Assembly (NCBI RefSeq): GCF_900112185.1
Contig: NZ_FOKP01000015.1
Span: 1-64,000 of the forward strand
Reading direction: 5' to 3'
Length of the DNA stretch: 64,000 bases
From: Allobosea sp. CRIB-10
GTDB lineage: Bacteria; Pseudomonadota; Alphaproteobacteria; Rhizobiales; Beijerinckiaceae
Below the pieces are notes generated by a model, which made no database searches, had not been told where the DNA came from, and saw only the letters and a program-made list of their open reading frames with translations. How positions within the stretch are numbered: position 1 is the first letter of the stretch; each line of letters begins with the position of its first letter. The position numbers and the translations under genes were made by a program. Below are positions 36,195 to 45,647 of the stretch, piece after piece.

Positions 36195-36938
36195 ATGCCG
36201 GCTGAGATCCTGTCCTATGCCTCGCTGTTCACCCTGGCGGTCGGGCTGATCGCCGGCACCGTCGGCGGCGTGGTCGGGACAGGCTCCTCGATCATGCTGC
36301 TGCCGGTGCTGGTCTGGTCGTTCGGGCCGAAGCAGGCGGTGCCGATCATGGCGGTCGCAGCTGTGATGGCGAATCTTGCGCGGCTTGCGGCCTGGTGGCG
36401 CGAGGTCGACTGGCGCGCCTTCCTCGCCTATGCGCTGCCCGGCATTCCCGCCGCGATGCTCGGCGCGCGCACGCTGCTGCAATTGCCGGCCGCGGCGATC
36501 GATATCGGTCTCGGCCTGTTCTTCCTTGTGATGATTCCCGGGCGGCGCTGGCTCGCGGCGCGCAAGATCAGGCTCGGTCTCTGGCAGCTGGCCCTGGCGG
36601 GAGCTGTGATCGGCTTCCTGACCGGCCTCGTGCTCTCGACCGGGCCGCTCAGCATCCCCGCCTTCGCCGCCTATGGCCTGAGCAAGGGCGCGCTGCTCTC
36701 GACGGAGGCCGCGACCTCGCTGTTCATCTACCTGACCAAGGTCGGGACCTTCCGCAGCTTCGGCGCGATGCCGCTGGCGATCTTCGCCAAGGGCGTGATC
36801 GTCGGCTCCTCGCTGATGCTCGGCGCCTTCGTCGGCAGGGCGCTGGTGCGGCGCATGGATGAGCGCACCTTCCAGCACCTGCTCGACGGGATGATGCTGC
36901 TCTCCGGCCTGTTTTTGCTGCTGGCGGCGTTTCGCTAG
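36195..36938 (+). CDS. TauE/SafE family anion exporter
   Basis: The protein has 247 residues from ATG 36195. It shows 7-8 hydrophobic segments in two repeats; the first has [20 protein letters not shown] and the second [20 protein letters not shown]. These glycine-rich helix motifs are typical of TauE/SafE permeases, which move sulfite, sulfoacetate or related organosulfur anions. No sulfonate gene is adjacent, so the substrate is open. Confidence 0.87.
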   Translation: MPAEILSYASLFTLAVGLIAGTVGGVVGTGSSIMLLPVLVWSFGPKQAVPIMAVAAVMANLARLAAWWREVDWRAFLAYALPGIPAAMLGARTLLQLPAAAIDIGLGLFFLVMIPGRRWLAARKIRLGLWQLALAGAVIGFLTGLVLSTGPLSIPAFAAYGLSKGALLSTEAATSLFIYLTKVGTFRSFGAMPLAIFAKGVIVGSSLMLGAFVGRALVRRMDERTFQHLLDGMMLLSGLFLLLAAFR

Positions 36939-37005
36939 GCGCGCTTCCGGCCGGCCGCGCCGGGTTGTATGCAAGCTTCAGGCTTATGCATAGCGGAGCA
37001 GCGTC

Positions 37006-37794
37006 ATGTCCGAGAATTCGATCAAGACCGCCCTCGTCACCGGGGCCGCGCGCGGGATCGGGCTCGCGACGGCCAAGCGCTTCCTCGCCGACAACTGGCG
37101 TGTCGCGCTGCTCGATATCGACGAGCCGGAGCTCGCCAGGGCGATGGCCGAGCTTGATGCGCCCACCGTGACGATGTCGATCGGCTGCGATGTCGCCATG
37201 CCCGGGCAGGTGGCGGAGGCGGTCGATGCGGTGGTCGAGCGCTTCGGCCGGCTCGACGCCCTCGTCAACAATGCCGGCACCGCCGTGTTCAAGCCGCTGC
37301 TCGAGACGAGCTACGCCGAATGGCAGCGTGTGCTCGCCGTCAATCTCGACGGTCCCTTCCTGACGACCCAGGCGGCCGCGCCGGTGATGGCCGATAACGG
37401 TGGCGGCGCCATCGTCAACATCACCTCGATCTCAGGCTTGCGTGCCTCGACGCTGCGCGTCGCCTACGGCACCAGCAAGGCGGCGCTCGCCCATCTCACC
37501 AAGCAGCAGGCGGCAGAGCTCGCCGGGCTCGGCATCCGGGTCAACGCCGTAGCCCCCGGCCCGGTCGAGACGGCGATGGCCAAGGCCGTGCACTCGCCGG
37601 AGATCCGCGCCGATTACCACGACGCCATCCCGCTCGCGCGATACGGCGCAGAGGAGGAACTCGCCGAGGCGATCTTCTTCCTCTGCAGCGACCGGGCGAG
37701 CTACATCACCGGCCAGGTGCTCGCCGTCGATGGCGGCTTCGACGCGGTCGGCATCGGTTTGCCTACGCTGCGCGGGCAGCGGCGCAATCGCTGA
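37006..37794 (+). CDS. SDR family oxidoreductase
   Basis: The protein has 262 residues. The classical SDR pattern is complete: TGAARGIG near 12-19, NNAGTAV near 87, Ser in NITSISG near 140, and YGTSK near 155-159. VLAVDGGFDAVG sits near the C-terminus. It is NAD(P)-dependent and cytosolic. The closest functional classes are 3-oxoacyl-ACP or sugar/alcohol dehydrogenases; substrate unknown. Confidence 0.87.
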   Translation: MSENSIKTALVTGAARGIGLATAKRFLADNWRVALLDIDEPELARAMAELDAPTVTMSIGCDVAMPGQVAEAVDAVVERFGRLDALVNNAGTAVFKPLLETSYAEWQRVLAVNLDGPFLTTQAAAPVMADNGGGAIVNITSISGLRASTLRVAYGTSKAALAHLTKQQAAELAGLGIRVNAVAPGPVETAMAKAVHSPEIRADYHDAIPLARYGAEEELAEAIFFLCSDRASYITGQVLAVDGGFDAVGIGLPTLRGQRRNR

Positions 37795-37798
37795 GCGA

Positions 37799-37884
37799 TC
37801 GTTGCGAGCGCAGCGAAGCAATCCAGAAGGGCGTAGGGCTCTGCCGCCCCTGGATGCTTCGTCGCTATGCTCCTCGCAATGACG
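37799..37884. repeat. intergenic palindromic repeat, family D
   Basis: CGTTGCGAGCGCAGCGAAGCA and TGCTTCGTCGCTATGCTCCTC with CGCAATGACG form inverted arms around a loop containing a second stem (AATCCAG against CTGGAT). Similar elements are common in Hyphomicrobiales genomes. It separates two convergent genes. Confidence 0.75.
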
Positions 37885-37897
37885 ATGATCGTTGCGC

Positions 37898-38764
37898 TTA
37901 GCCCAGCAGCCCGGCGAGCGCTTCCTTCAGCGTGACACTGCCGCGGCGCGTCTCGCCGATCTCTTCGAAGCCGGCGCGGCCGGCGTTCATGGCGTCGTAG
38001 AGCGCGGCCAGTTCGCGGGCATGGCTCGCGCTCAAGCCAGCAGCGATAAGCCCCGGTTCCCACTCTTCGCGCGGCGTCGCGACTGCCATGACCGGCTTAC
38101 CGAGCAACTCGGTCAGCGCCTGTGCGGCTTCCTCCGGTGAATACTCGGCGGGCCCTTTCAGGTTGACGATCCGCTCGCCGGCATGCGGGCGGGCGAGTTC
38201 GGCCGCGGCCTGACGGCCGACATCGACCGTGGAGACGGTCTCGCCGGCGGCATCGAGCGGCTGGCGCATGCTCGGCAGGATGCCGTGCTCGGCTGCGACG
38301 CCAAGCACGCCGCCCCAGTTCTCCATGAATTCGGTGGCGCGGATGAAGGTCAGCGAGGCCGCCGCTCCGCGCAGGGCCTCTTCGAAATCATGCAGCGCCC
38401 TGACGATGCCGGTGCCCTCCGTGCGATGGGCGCCGCTCGACGACAGTGCCACGACATGCGGCACGCGGGCGCGGCGGATCGCCTCGGCGATCGCGGCGCC
38501 ATTCTTTGCCGCTGCGGCGATGACGTCCTCTGCTGCATGCGGCACCGGATTGAGGACATAGGCTGCCTCGGCGCCGGCAAAGGCGGCCGTCAGTGCTTCG
38601 ACATCGTCGAGGTCGGCCTTGGCCACGATCGCGCCTTTGTCGGTCAGCGCAGTTGCGCGGCTCGGCTCGCGCACGATCGCCCTGACCGCATGACCCGCGG
38701 CGAGAGAGGCCGCCAAGGCCGCGCCGCCCGTCTGTCCCGTCGCGCCCAAGATTGCAAACATCAT
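37898..38764 (-). CDS. NmrA-like NAD(P)-binding oxidoreductase
   Basis: The protein has 288 residues from ATG 38764 or the next codon. The atypical-SDR glycine motif GATGQTGG is near 6-13, and the region KADLDDVEALTAAFAGAEAA suits NmrA/quinone oxidoreductase 2-like proteins. There is no YxxxK catalytic pair, so it may be a redox sensor or a reductase of the QOR2 type. It is divergent from an HxlR regulator, the usual arrangement for that regulator's target gene. Confidence 0.82.
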   Translation of the reverse strand: MMFAILGATGQTGGAALAASLAAGHAVRAIVREPSRATALTDKGAIVAKADLDDVEALTAAFAGAEAAYVLNPVPHAAEDVIAAAAKNGAAIAEAIRRARVPHVVALSSSGAHRTEGTGIVRALHDFEEALRGAAASLTFIRATEFMENWGGVLGVAAEHGILPSMRQPLDAAGETVSTVDVGRQAAAELARPHAGERIVNLKGPAEYSPEEAAQALTELLGKPVMAVATPREEWEPGLIAAGLSASHARELAALYDAMNAGRAGFEEIGETRRGSVTLKEALAGLLG

Positions 38765-38850
38765 GTCCTCCTTCGGTTGCTGGGGAGGGCATAACAGGGC
38801 AGTATCCGAAGCATAAGTACGCACAATTTTTATACCGATAGGAGCCGCCG

Positions 38851-39195
38851 ATGCGCCCCTCGCTGAAGGACATCCCCTATGTCTGGTGCCCGGTGGAGGC
38901 GACGATCGACGTGATCGGCGGCAAGTGGAAGGCCCTGATCCTGTTCCAGCTGACGCGCGGCCCATGCCGCTTCAATGCGCTGCGCCGGCTCCTGCCGCAT
39001 GTGACCCAGCGGATGATGACCCTGCAGCTGCGGGCGCTGGAGGAGGACGGCATCATCTCCCGCAGCGTGCAGGAGACGGTGCCGCCCAGGGTCGAATACG
39101 CCCTGACCGAGCGCGGCTGGGCGCTAGCGCCGATCTTCGAGGCGATGGCGCTCTGGGGGCAGGCGCATGGTCCGCGCCGGTCCGAGGCGGCCTGA
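38851..39195 (+). CDS. HxlR family transcriptional regulator
   Basis: The protein has 114 residues. The HxlR winged helix is intact: CPVEATIDVIGGKWKALILF, RFNALRRLLPHVTQRMMTLQ (recognition helix), LEEDGIISRSVQETVPPRVE and the YALTERGW wing. Cys13 lies at the position used for redox or electrophile sensing in several HxlR proteins. It is divergent from the NmrA-like gene, which it probably controls from the AT-rich 86-base gap between them. Confidence 0.92.
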   Translation: MRPSLKDIPYVWCPVEATIDVIGGKWKALILFQLTRGPCRFNALRRLLPHVTQRMMTLQLRALEEDGIISRSVQETVPPRVEYALTERGWALAPIFEAMALWGQAHGPRRSEAA

Positions 39196-39213
39196 ACGGC
39201 CAGTCCTTCGCGA

Positions 39214-39260
39214 GCCCTCATCCTTCGAGACGCCGCTGCGCGGCTCCTCAGGATGAGGGC
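39214..39260. repeat. REP-like palindrome, family A, short copy 3
   Basis: GCCCTCATCCTTCGAGACGCC... folds back on ...CGGCTCCTCAGGATGAGGGC. It is a shortened relative of the copies at 2.9 and 15.3 kb with one inner arm missing. The remaining gap to 39499 shows no credible gene; an AAGGAGGA ribosome site precedes the next start. Confidence 0.75.
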
Positions 39261-39499
39261 TATTGGATCGTCGGAAGAGTTTCAGGACGCGGCAACATTC
39301 CGCTTGCGCCGGCTCCTGAACGGCGCGAACCTGCCCTCCGACATCCCTCTTCGACGGCCGCCCGACCCTGTCGGGCCCGAGCGACCGCCGCCTTTCCGGC
39401 GTGGGCGCTCCGTTCCCGTTCCCGCCGGTCAACCGCCGTCCCGGACGCAAAGCCTTCAGGGCCATCGTCCGCGCGCGGCCAGAACCGAAGGAGGACGAC

Positions 39500-41578
39500 A
39501 TGGCTGCGACTTCCAGCAAGGGAGGAAACCCGTCCGGCGTCAGAGGCCGGGGGCCGCGATGCATCGCCATCGTCGGTCCCTTCCAGAGCGGCAAGACCAG
39601 CCTGTTCGAGAGCATATTGGAGCGTTGCGGCGCCGTGTCGCGCGCCGGCTCCGTCAAGACCAGGAACAGTGTCGGCGACGCCTCGCCGGAAGCACGCTCC
39701 CACCAGATGAGCACCGAGCCCAATGTCGCCAGCGTCGACTTCATGGGCGAGCGCTACACCTTCATCGACTGCCCCGGCTCCGTCGAGTTTCTCCAGGAGA
39801 TGCGCCACGTCCTGCCAGCGGTCGACGCCGCGGTCGTGGTCTGCGAGGCCGATGACCGCAAGGCGCCGGCGCTGGAACTCGTGCTGCGCGAGCTCGAGGA
39901 GGCCGACATCCCGCGCTTCCTCTTTCTCAACAAGATCGACACCGCCTCGCGGCGTGTACGCGAGACGCTCGGACTGCTGCAGCGCGCCTCGCGCACGCCG
40001 CTGCTGCTCCGGCAGATCCCGATCTGGCAGGGCAGCATCGCCGTCGGCTTCATCGACCTCGCGCTGGAGCGGGCCTTCATCTATCGCGAGCATGCACCCA
40101 GCGAAGTGGTGCCGCTGGCACCCGAGGAGGTCGAGCGCGAGCGCGATGCCCGCTTCTCGATGCTGGAGAAGCTGGCCGATTATGACGACGAGCTGATGGA
40201 AGGCCTGCTCGGCGAGATCGAGCCGCCGCGCGACCTCGTCTTCGACGACCTCGCCCGTGAACTGAAGGAGCGTCACGTCGTGCCGGTGCTGATCGGCGCG
40301 GCCGAGCGCGGCAACGGCGTCACCCGGCTGCTCAAGGCGCTGAGGCATGAGGCACCGCCCCTGGAAGTGACGCGCGGGCGGATCGGCGTGGTCGACAGCG
40401 GTGCGCCGCTCGCGCTGGTCATGAAGACCTGGCAGTCCGGCCAGGGCGGCAAGCTCTCGTTGGCACGCGTGCTGCGCGGGCGCATGGCGGAAGGCGACGT
40501 CATCACCTCCTCCGGGGGCGTCGAAGCCCGCATCGCCGGCGTGCTCGAGCTCAAGGGCGCCGAGCAGCAGCGCCGTCCGGCGGCGGAGGAGGGCGAGACG
40601 GTCGCCTTAGCCCGGCTCGAAGGCGTCCGCACCGGCGACGCGGTCGCGGTCGGCAAGGTCCGGCCCGATGTCGTCAGCGCCGTCGCGCCGCCCGAGCCGG
40701 TTCATGCGCTCTCGGTCGGCGTCAAGGATCGCAAGGACGATGTCAGGCTGACCTCCGGACTCGCCAAGCTGATCGAGGAGGATCCGGCGCTCGCGCTCGA
40801 ACACCGTGCGGAGTTCGGCGAGATGCGCCTCTCCGGCCAGGGTGAGATGCATTTGCGCGTCGCGCTCGAACGGCTCGCCGGGCGCTACGGTGTCAATGTC
40901 GACAGCGGCGCGACGCAGATCGGCTATCGCGAGACCCTGCGCGGCAAGGCCAGCGCGCGCGGCCGGCACCGCAAGCAGAGCGGAGGCCATGGCCAGTTCG
41001 GCGATGTCGTTCTGGAGATCGGCCCGCTCCCGCGCGGCGAGGGTATCCGCTTCGTCGACCGCATCACCGGCGGCGTCGTGCCGAGGCAGTACATCTCCTC
41101 GGTCGAGGCCGGGGTGCGCGACTACTGCCAGCGCGGCCCGCTCGGCTTTCCGCTGGTCGACATCGAGGTGACGCTGACCGACGGCTCCTACCATACGGTC
41201 GATTCCTCCGACATGGCCTTCCGCCAGGCGGCGCGGATCGCGATGGGCGAGGCCTGCCCGCAGGCCAGGCCCGTGCTGCTGGAGCCCATCCTGGCGGTCG
41301 AGATCGTCATTCCCTCGGATGCGATGTCGCGGGCCTCGGCGATCGTCTCGGCAAGGCGTGGCCAGATCCTTGGCTATGATGCGCGGCCAGGCTGGCGCGG
41401 CTGGGACCAGATCAACGCGCTGATGCCGGAGGCGGAGATGAGCGGGTTGATCGTCGAACTGCGCTCGGCGACGGCGGGTGTCGGCACCTTCAGCGCCCGC
41501 TTCGACCATCTCGCCGAACTCGCCGGCAAGCCGGCCGACGCGGTGGTCGCGGCGCAGGCGATGGCGCAGGCGCGATAG
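39500..41578 (+). CDS. elongation factor G-like GTPase with degenerate G3 motif
   Basis: The protein has 692 residues from ATG 39500 with an AAGGAGGA site. The EF-G domain order is kept: G domain with P-loop GPFQSGKT (26-33) and NKID (144-147), then domains II to V including YHTVDSSDMAFRQAARIAMGE. The G3 motif reads DCPGS (90-94) instead of DTPGH, so the histidine that activates water is Ser94. It belongs to an alphaproteobacterial EF-G-like group distinct from FusA. Role in translation is unproven. No str-operon genes are near. Confidence 0.85.
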   Translation: MAATSSKGGNPSGVRGRGPRCIAIVGPFQSGKTSLFESILERCGAVSRAGSVKTRNSVGDASPEARSHQMSTEPNVASVDFMGERYTFIDCPGSVEFLQEMRHVLPAVDAAVVVCEADDRKAPALELVLRELEEADIPRFLFLNKIDTASRRVRETLGLLQRASRTPLLLRQIPIWQGSIAVGFIDLALERAFIYREHAPSEVVPLAPEEVERERDARFSMLEKLADYDDELMEGLLGEIEPPRDLVFDDLARELKERHVVPVLIGAAERGNGVTRLLKALRHEAPPLEVTRGRIGVVDSGAPLALVMKTWQSGQGGKLSLARVLRGRMAEGDVITSSGGVEARIAGVLELKGAEQQRRPAAEEGETVALARLEGVRTGDAVAVGKVRPDVVSAVAPPEPVHALSVGVKDRKDDVRLTSGLAKLIEEDPALALEHRAEFGEMRLSGQGEMHLRVALERLAGRYGVNVDSGATQIGYRETLRGKASARGRHRKQSGGHGQFGDVVLEIGPLPRGEGIRFVDRITGGVVPRQYISSVEAGVRDYCQRGPLGFPLVDIEVTLTDGSYHTVDSSDMAFRQAARIAMGEACPQARPVLLEPILAVEIVIPSDAMSRASAIVSARRGQILGYDARPGWRGWDQINALMPEAEMSGLIVELRSATAGVGTFSARFDHLAELAGKPADAVVAAQAMAQAR

Positions 41579-41609
41579 AGCTTGCACCACAAACTGCCGG
41601 GCAAGGGAT

Positions 41610-41629
41610 CTATAGACTAAAGTCTATAG
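41610..41629. promoter_or_regulatory. perfect inverted repeat upstream of fadD
   Basis: CTATAGACT (41610-41618), AA, AGTCTATAG (41621-41629) is a perfect 9-bp inverted repeat only 32 bases after the EF-G-like gene. Its AT-rich arms and lack of a T-run favour an operator over a terminator. Confidence 0.55.
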
Positions 41630-41750
41630 CCCTTGAGCTGGGGCAGACTCGCTGGTCAGGTCATTTCCTCCTGACCGGATTCGGCTCTAGCTTCGGTGCG
41701 GTGTCTTGCTTGTCAGCCGATGGGACGCGGCCTTCGCCCAGTTGCGGTAC

Positions 41751-41772
41751 GAAGGTTTATATGTAAACTTTC
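41751..41772. promoter_or_regulatory. candidate fadD operator
   Basis: GAAGGTTTA (41751-41759), TATG, TAAACTTTC (41764-41772) pair at 8 of 9 positions. It lies about 150 bases before fadD. Fatty-acid regulators of the TetR and GntR families bind similar AT-rich dyads; which one acts here is unknown. No credible gene lies in the 41579-41922 gap. Confidence 0.5.
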
Positions 41773-41922
41773 TGGCGGCGGGTGCTTGCGCCAGCCGCTA
41801 GGCTTGCGCAGTGTAGCGCAGGACAATCAGAAGGTGCGGAGCGCGACCGGCGGGCTGCCGAGCGCACCCGCCGCGCGGTATCCATGCCCGGCAACAGGGC
41901 AGGCCGCAGAGGGAGGATGAGG

Positions 41923-43641
41923 ATGACGGCTCTTTCCGAGGTTCAGGCGACATCGGATGCGCGCCCCTGGCTGGCGCATTATCCGCCGGCCGTGCCGCCG
42001 ACCATCGACGAGGCCAAGGTCGGCACGCTGGCCGATCTGATCCGTGGCGCCTACGAGACCTATCCTGATCGCCAGGCCTTCGAGAGCTTCGGCAAGTCGA
42101 TCACCTTCGCCGAGGTCGGGCGCGCGGCGCGAGCTTTCGCCGCCTGGCTGCAGGCACAGGGCTTCAAGAAGGGCGACCGCATCGCGCTGATGATGCCGAA
42201 CATCCTCGCCAATCCGGTGACGATCTTCGGCACGCTGCTCGGCGGTTACACAGTGGTCAACGTCAACCCGCTCTACACCGCCCGCGAGTTGACGCATCAG
42301 CTCAACGATTCCGGCGCCCGTGCCCTGGTCGTGATCGAGAACTTCGCTCATGTCGTCGAGGAGGCCCGGCCCAATCTCAAGCTGGAGTCGATCGTCATCG
42401 CCAAGGCCGGCGACCTGATGGGTTTCAAGGGCGCGATCGTCAACTTCGTCGCCCGCAAGATCAAGAAGGTGGTCAAGCCCTACGACCTGCCGGGTGCGGT
42501 GCCGTTGAAGACCATCCTGGCGCAGCCGGGGACGATGAGCCCGGTCACGATCGCGCCCGAGGATGTCGCCTTCCTGCAATACACCGGCGGCACAACCGGC
42601 GTCGCCAAGGGCGCGACGCTGACCCATCACAACGTCGCCTCCAATGTCGCGCAATGCGCGTTCTGGCTCGGCTGGGAGCTCGAGGCGCCGCATGGGCGCG
42701 GCGACTACCAGCACGTCATGGTGACGGCGCTGCCGCTCTACCACATCTTCGCTTTGACCTGCTGCTGCATGTTCATGTTGCGTATCGGCGCCAAGAGCCT
42801 GCTGATCGCCAATCCGCGTGACATCGCCGGGTTCGTGAAGATTCTGAAGGGGAGTCGGTTCACGCTTTTCTCCGGCGTCAACACGCTCTACAATGCGCTT
42901 GCGAGCCATCCCGAGATCAAAGATGTGGATTTCTCGGAACTGCGCTTCGCCATCGCCGGCGGCATGGCGACACAGGCCGCCGTCGCCAAGCGTTGGAAGG
43001 ACGCCACCGGCCGGCCGATCATCGAAGGTTATGGCCTGTCGGAGACCTCGCCGGTCGCATCGGTCAACCGCACCGACATCACCGAATTCACCGGCACGAT
43101 CGGCTACCCTCTGTCCTCGACCGACTTCGCCATCCGCGACGCCGAGGGCAACGACATACCGGCAGGCCAGCCGGGCGAGATCTGCATCCGCGGGCCGCAG
43201 GTGATGGTCGGCTACTGGAACCGGCCGGACGAGACCGCCAAGGTGATGACGGCGGACGGCTTCTTCCGAACCGGCGATGTCGGCGTCCTTCTGCCGGACG
43301 GGCAGTTCAAGGTCGTCGACCGGATGAAGGACATGGTCATCGTCTCCGGCTTCAACGTCTATCCGAACGAGGTCGAGGACGTCCTCGCCAAGCATCCCGG
43401 CGTGCTGGAATCGGCCGTGATCGGCCTGCCGGACGAGCATTCCGGCGAGGCGGTGACGGCCTTCGTGGTCAAGCGCGATCCGGCTGTGACGGCCGACGAG
43501 CTGCGCGCCTTCTGCAAGGAGAACCTGACCGGCTACAAGGTGCCCAAGCAGATCATCTTCCGCGAGACGCTGCCGAAGACCAATGTCGGCAAGGTGTTGC
43601 GCCGGGCGCTGCGCGAGGAGGTCGCGGGGCAGAAGGTCTGA
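41923..43641 (+). CDS. fadD: long-chain fatty acid-CoA ligase
   Basis: The protein has 572 residues from ATG 41923, six bases after GGGAGG (an in-frame ATG at 41917 is too close to that site). AMP-binding motifs are present in order: YTGGTTGVAKGATLTH near 221, EGYGLSETSP near 367, FFRTGDVG near 446 and the C-terminal catalytic lysine in KTNVGKVLRR. It activates fatty acids to acyl-CoA at the inner face of the membrane. Confidence 0.92.
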   Translation: MTALSEVQATSDARPWLAHYPPAVPPTIDEAKVGTLADLIRGAYETYPDRQAFESFGKSITFAEVGRAARAFAAWLQAQGFKKGDRIALMMPNILANPVTIFGTLLGGYTVVNVNPLYTARELTHQLNDSGARALVVIENFAHVVEEARPNLKLESIVIAKAGDLMGFKGAIVNFVARKIKKVVKPYDLPGAVPLKTILAQPGTMSPVTIAPEDVAFLQYTGGTTGVAKGATLTHHNVASNVAQCAFWLGWELEAPHGRGDYQHVMVTALPLYHIFALTCCCMFMLRIGAKSLLIANPRDIAGFVKILKGSRFTLFSGVNTLYNALASHPEIKDVDFSELRFAIAGGMATQAAVAKRWKDATGRPIIEGYGLSETSPVASVNRTDITEFTGTIGYPLSSTDFAIRDAEGNDIPAGQPGEICIRGPQVMVGYWNRPDETAKVMTADGFFRTGDVGVLLPDGQFKVVDRMKDMVIVSGFNVYPNEVEDVLAKHPGVLESAVIGLPDEHSGEAVTAFVVKRDPAVTADELRAFCKENLTGYKVPKQIIFRETLPKTNVGKVLRRALREEVAGQKV

Positions 43642-43658
43642 ACCTTTTCGGTTCCACA

Positions 43659-43710
43659 GCCCTCATCCTGAGGAAGGCCGCGCTAGCGGCCGACTCACAG
43701 GATGATGGCT
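43659..43710. repeat. REP-like palindrome, family A, degenerate copy 4
   Basis: GCCCTCATCCTGAGGA pairs loosely with TCACAGGATGATGGC, enclosing GGCCGCGCTAGCGGCC. Placed between convergent fadD and an exported-protein gene. Confidence 0.65.
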
Positions 43711-43726
43711 CCGGGCCTCGGGCCAC

Positions 43727-44290
43727 CTACTCCGGCGCGTGGATCGTCGAACGCAGCGCCTTGAACTGCGGCAGCGCAGCGGCGAGGCTCGCCTGATCGG
43801 TGGCGCAGATCAGCGCGGTGCGGCCCTTGGCCGTCTCCAGGGTCGAGGTGAACATGCGCACATTCTGCGCGTTCGGCCCGGCCTTGGGGGTCACGATCAG
43901 CTCGACGCCGGTGAAGCCCTGGTGCTCGAACAGCTTGAGATCGGACACGGTGCCGATCGTCTCGAACATGTTGCGATAGAGCTGCTGCCACTCAGGCTTG
44001 GCCATCTGCTCGTTGACGATCTCGCGCGTCAGCTGGGCGTTCTGCGCCGCGCGCTTGAAGCCGAGCGTGCAGAGCTGGCCGGTGCTGTTGACCGCCTTGG
44101 GCGTGCCCGTCTTCGAACTGATGTCGATCGTCACATCGAATTGCGGATGCCGCCCGCCGGCCTCGGCCTTGAAGCCGGCGGGGGACGCGATCGACAGGCC
44201 GCTCGCGGGATCGCCATAGGATTGCGCATTGGCGCCCCAGGCGAACAGGATGGCGGCGCAGGCGGCGGAGAGGTGAAGCGATCTGGTCAT
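43727..44290 (-). CDS. exported protein of unknown function
   Basis: The protein has 187 residues. The signal peptide ends near residue 22 (AAILFAWGANAQS). The mature part begins with YGDPASGLSIASPAGFKAE, a pattern seen in small periplasmic proteins of Hyphomicrobiales, and includes two cysteines (QLCTLGF, ALICATD). No enzymatic motif is visible. It lies 79 bases downstream of mtaB on the same strand, so read-through is possible. Confidence 0.72.
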   Translation of the reverse strand: MTRSLHLSAACAAILFAWGANAQSYGDPASGLSIASPAGFKAEAGGRHPQFDVTIDISSKTGTPKAVNSTGQLCTLGFKRAAQNAQLTREIVNEQMAKPEWQQLYRNMFETIGTVSDLKLFEHQGFTGVELIVTPKAGPNAQNVRMFTSTLETAKGRTALICATDQASLAAALPQFKALRSTIHAPE

Positions 44291-44369
44291 GGCGAGGGGC
44301 TAGTTCCGGATTGCGACAACAAGGAGACGGATGAATCGCAGTCGGCTATGGGCGGCATGGGCCGGCTGG

Positions 44370-45647
44370 TCAAGCAGCCAGCAGCGATTTACCGGCCTGG
44401 GCATGGGCGGTCACCGGCAGGATCTGGCCGGGTGCGACATGGCTGCCGAAGCGCACCAGCGTGAAATCCTCGGCGCGACCGGTATCGCCGCGCTCGGTCA
44501 AGACGGAGAGCGGCCGGCCGATCCGGGCCCCGAGATGCCGGGCATGGGCTGCTTCCGCCGCCTCCCGCAGGCGAGCTGCCCGTTCCTTGATCTCGCTGCC
44601 AGCGACCTGCGGCATGCGCGCTGCCGGCGTGCCTGGACGCGGCGAATATGGGAAGCCGTGGACATAGGACAGCCCGCACTCCTCGATCAGGGCGAGCGTG
44701 CGCGAGAACATCGCCTCGTCCTCGGTCGGGAAGCCGGCGATCAGGTCGGCGCCGAAGACGATGTCGGGTCTGAGGTCGCGCATCTCCTCGCAGAATGCGA
44801 CGGCCTCGGCACGGCTATGGCGACGCTTCATCCGCTTGAGCACGAGATCGTCGCCCGATTGCAGCGAGAGATGCAGATGCGGCATCAGCCGCGGCTCCCC
44901 GGCGATCAGAGCGCGCAGCTCATCATCGACCTCGACCGCGTCGAGCGAGGACAGGCGCAGCCGCTTCAGCTCCGGCAATGCGGCGAGGATCGCGCCGACG
45001 AGCGTGCCGAGTGTCGGGCCATTCAGCTGCTCGCGGCCATAGCTGGTCAGGTCGACGCCGGTCAGCACGATCTCGCTGGCGCCATCTTGGACGAGACTGC
45101 GCGCCTGCGCAACGACCTCATCGACCGGTGCGGAGCGGGCATTGCCACGGCCGAGCGGGATGACGCAGAAGGTGCAGCGATGGTCGCAGCCGTTCTGCAC
45201 CTGCAGGAAGCCGCGCGTGTGCTGGCCGAGCGCCTGCGTGCGGTGAGGGGAGGCATCGCGAGCCTGCATGATGTCGCCGACGACAATCTTGCTCGCCGGC
45301 TCATCGGTCTGGCCCGCGCCCCGCAGGCTGTTCGAGTTCGCGAGGGCCCGCCAGCTCGCCACATCGAGCTTCTCGGCATTGCCGAGCACCCGCGCCACCT
45401 CCGGCATGGCGGCGAAGTGCTGCGGCTCGATCTGCGCGGCGCAGCCCGTGACGATGATCGGGCGATCGGGGTTGTCACGGGCGAGCCGGCGGATCGCCTG
45501 GCCGGCCTGGCGCACGGCTTCAGAGGTCACGGCGCAGGTATTGATCACCGCGACATCGGCGAGGCCGGTGGCCAGCGCCTGCCGCTCGATCGCCTCGCTC
45601 TCGACGAGGTTGAGCCGGCAGCCGAAGGTGACGAGCTCGACGCCCAT
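44370..45647 (-). CDS. mtaB: tRNA t6A37 methylthiotransferase
   Basis: The protein has 425 residues from ATG 45647, overlapping the dapF stop (ATGA). The N-terminal MTTase domain has GCRLNLVESEAI and the Cys in INTCAVTSEA. The radical SAM cluster motif is NGCDHRCTFCVIPLGRGNAR, and a C-terminal TRAM-like region follows. It converts t6A to ms2t6A at position 37 of tRNAs reading ANN codons. The dapF-mtaB order is conserved in alphaproteobacteria, but ftsY, often next, is absent. Confidence 0.94.
   Translation of the reverse strand: MGVELVTFGCRLNLVESEAIERQALATGLADVAVINTCAVTSEAVRQAGQAIRRLARDNPDRPIIVTGCAAQIEPQHFAAMPEVARVLGNAEKLDVASWRALANSNSLRGAGQTDEPASKIVVGDIMQARDASPHRTQALGQHTRGFLQVQNGCDHRCTFCVIPLGRGNARSAPVDEVVAQARSLVQDGASEIVLTGVDLTSYGREQLNGPTLGTLVGAILAALPELKRLRLSSLDAVEVDDELRALIAGEPRLMPHLHLSLQSGDDLVLKRMKRRHSRAEAVAFCEEMRDLRPDIVFGADLIAGFPTEDEAMFSRTLALIEECGLSYVHGFPYSPRPGTPAARMPQVAGSEIKERAARLREAAEAAHARHLGARIGRPLSVLTERGDTGRAEDFTLVRFGSHVAPGQILPVTAHAQAGKSLLAA

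Noticed and set aside
41696-41920. 74-codon plus-strand frame upstream of fadD
   Set aside because: It contains a candidate operator palindrome and has no ribosome site, domain or plausible composition; treated as leader DNA.
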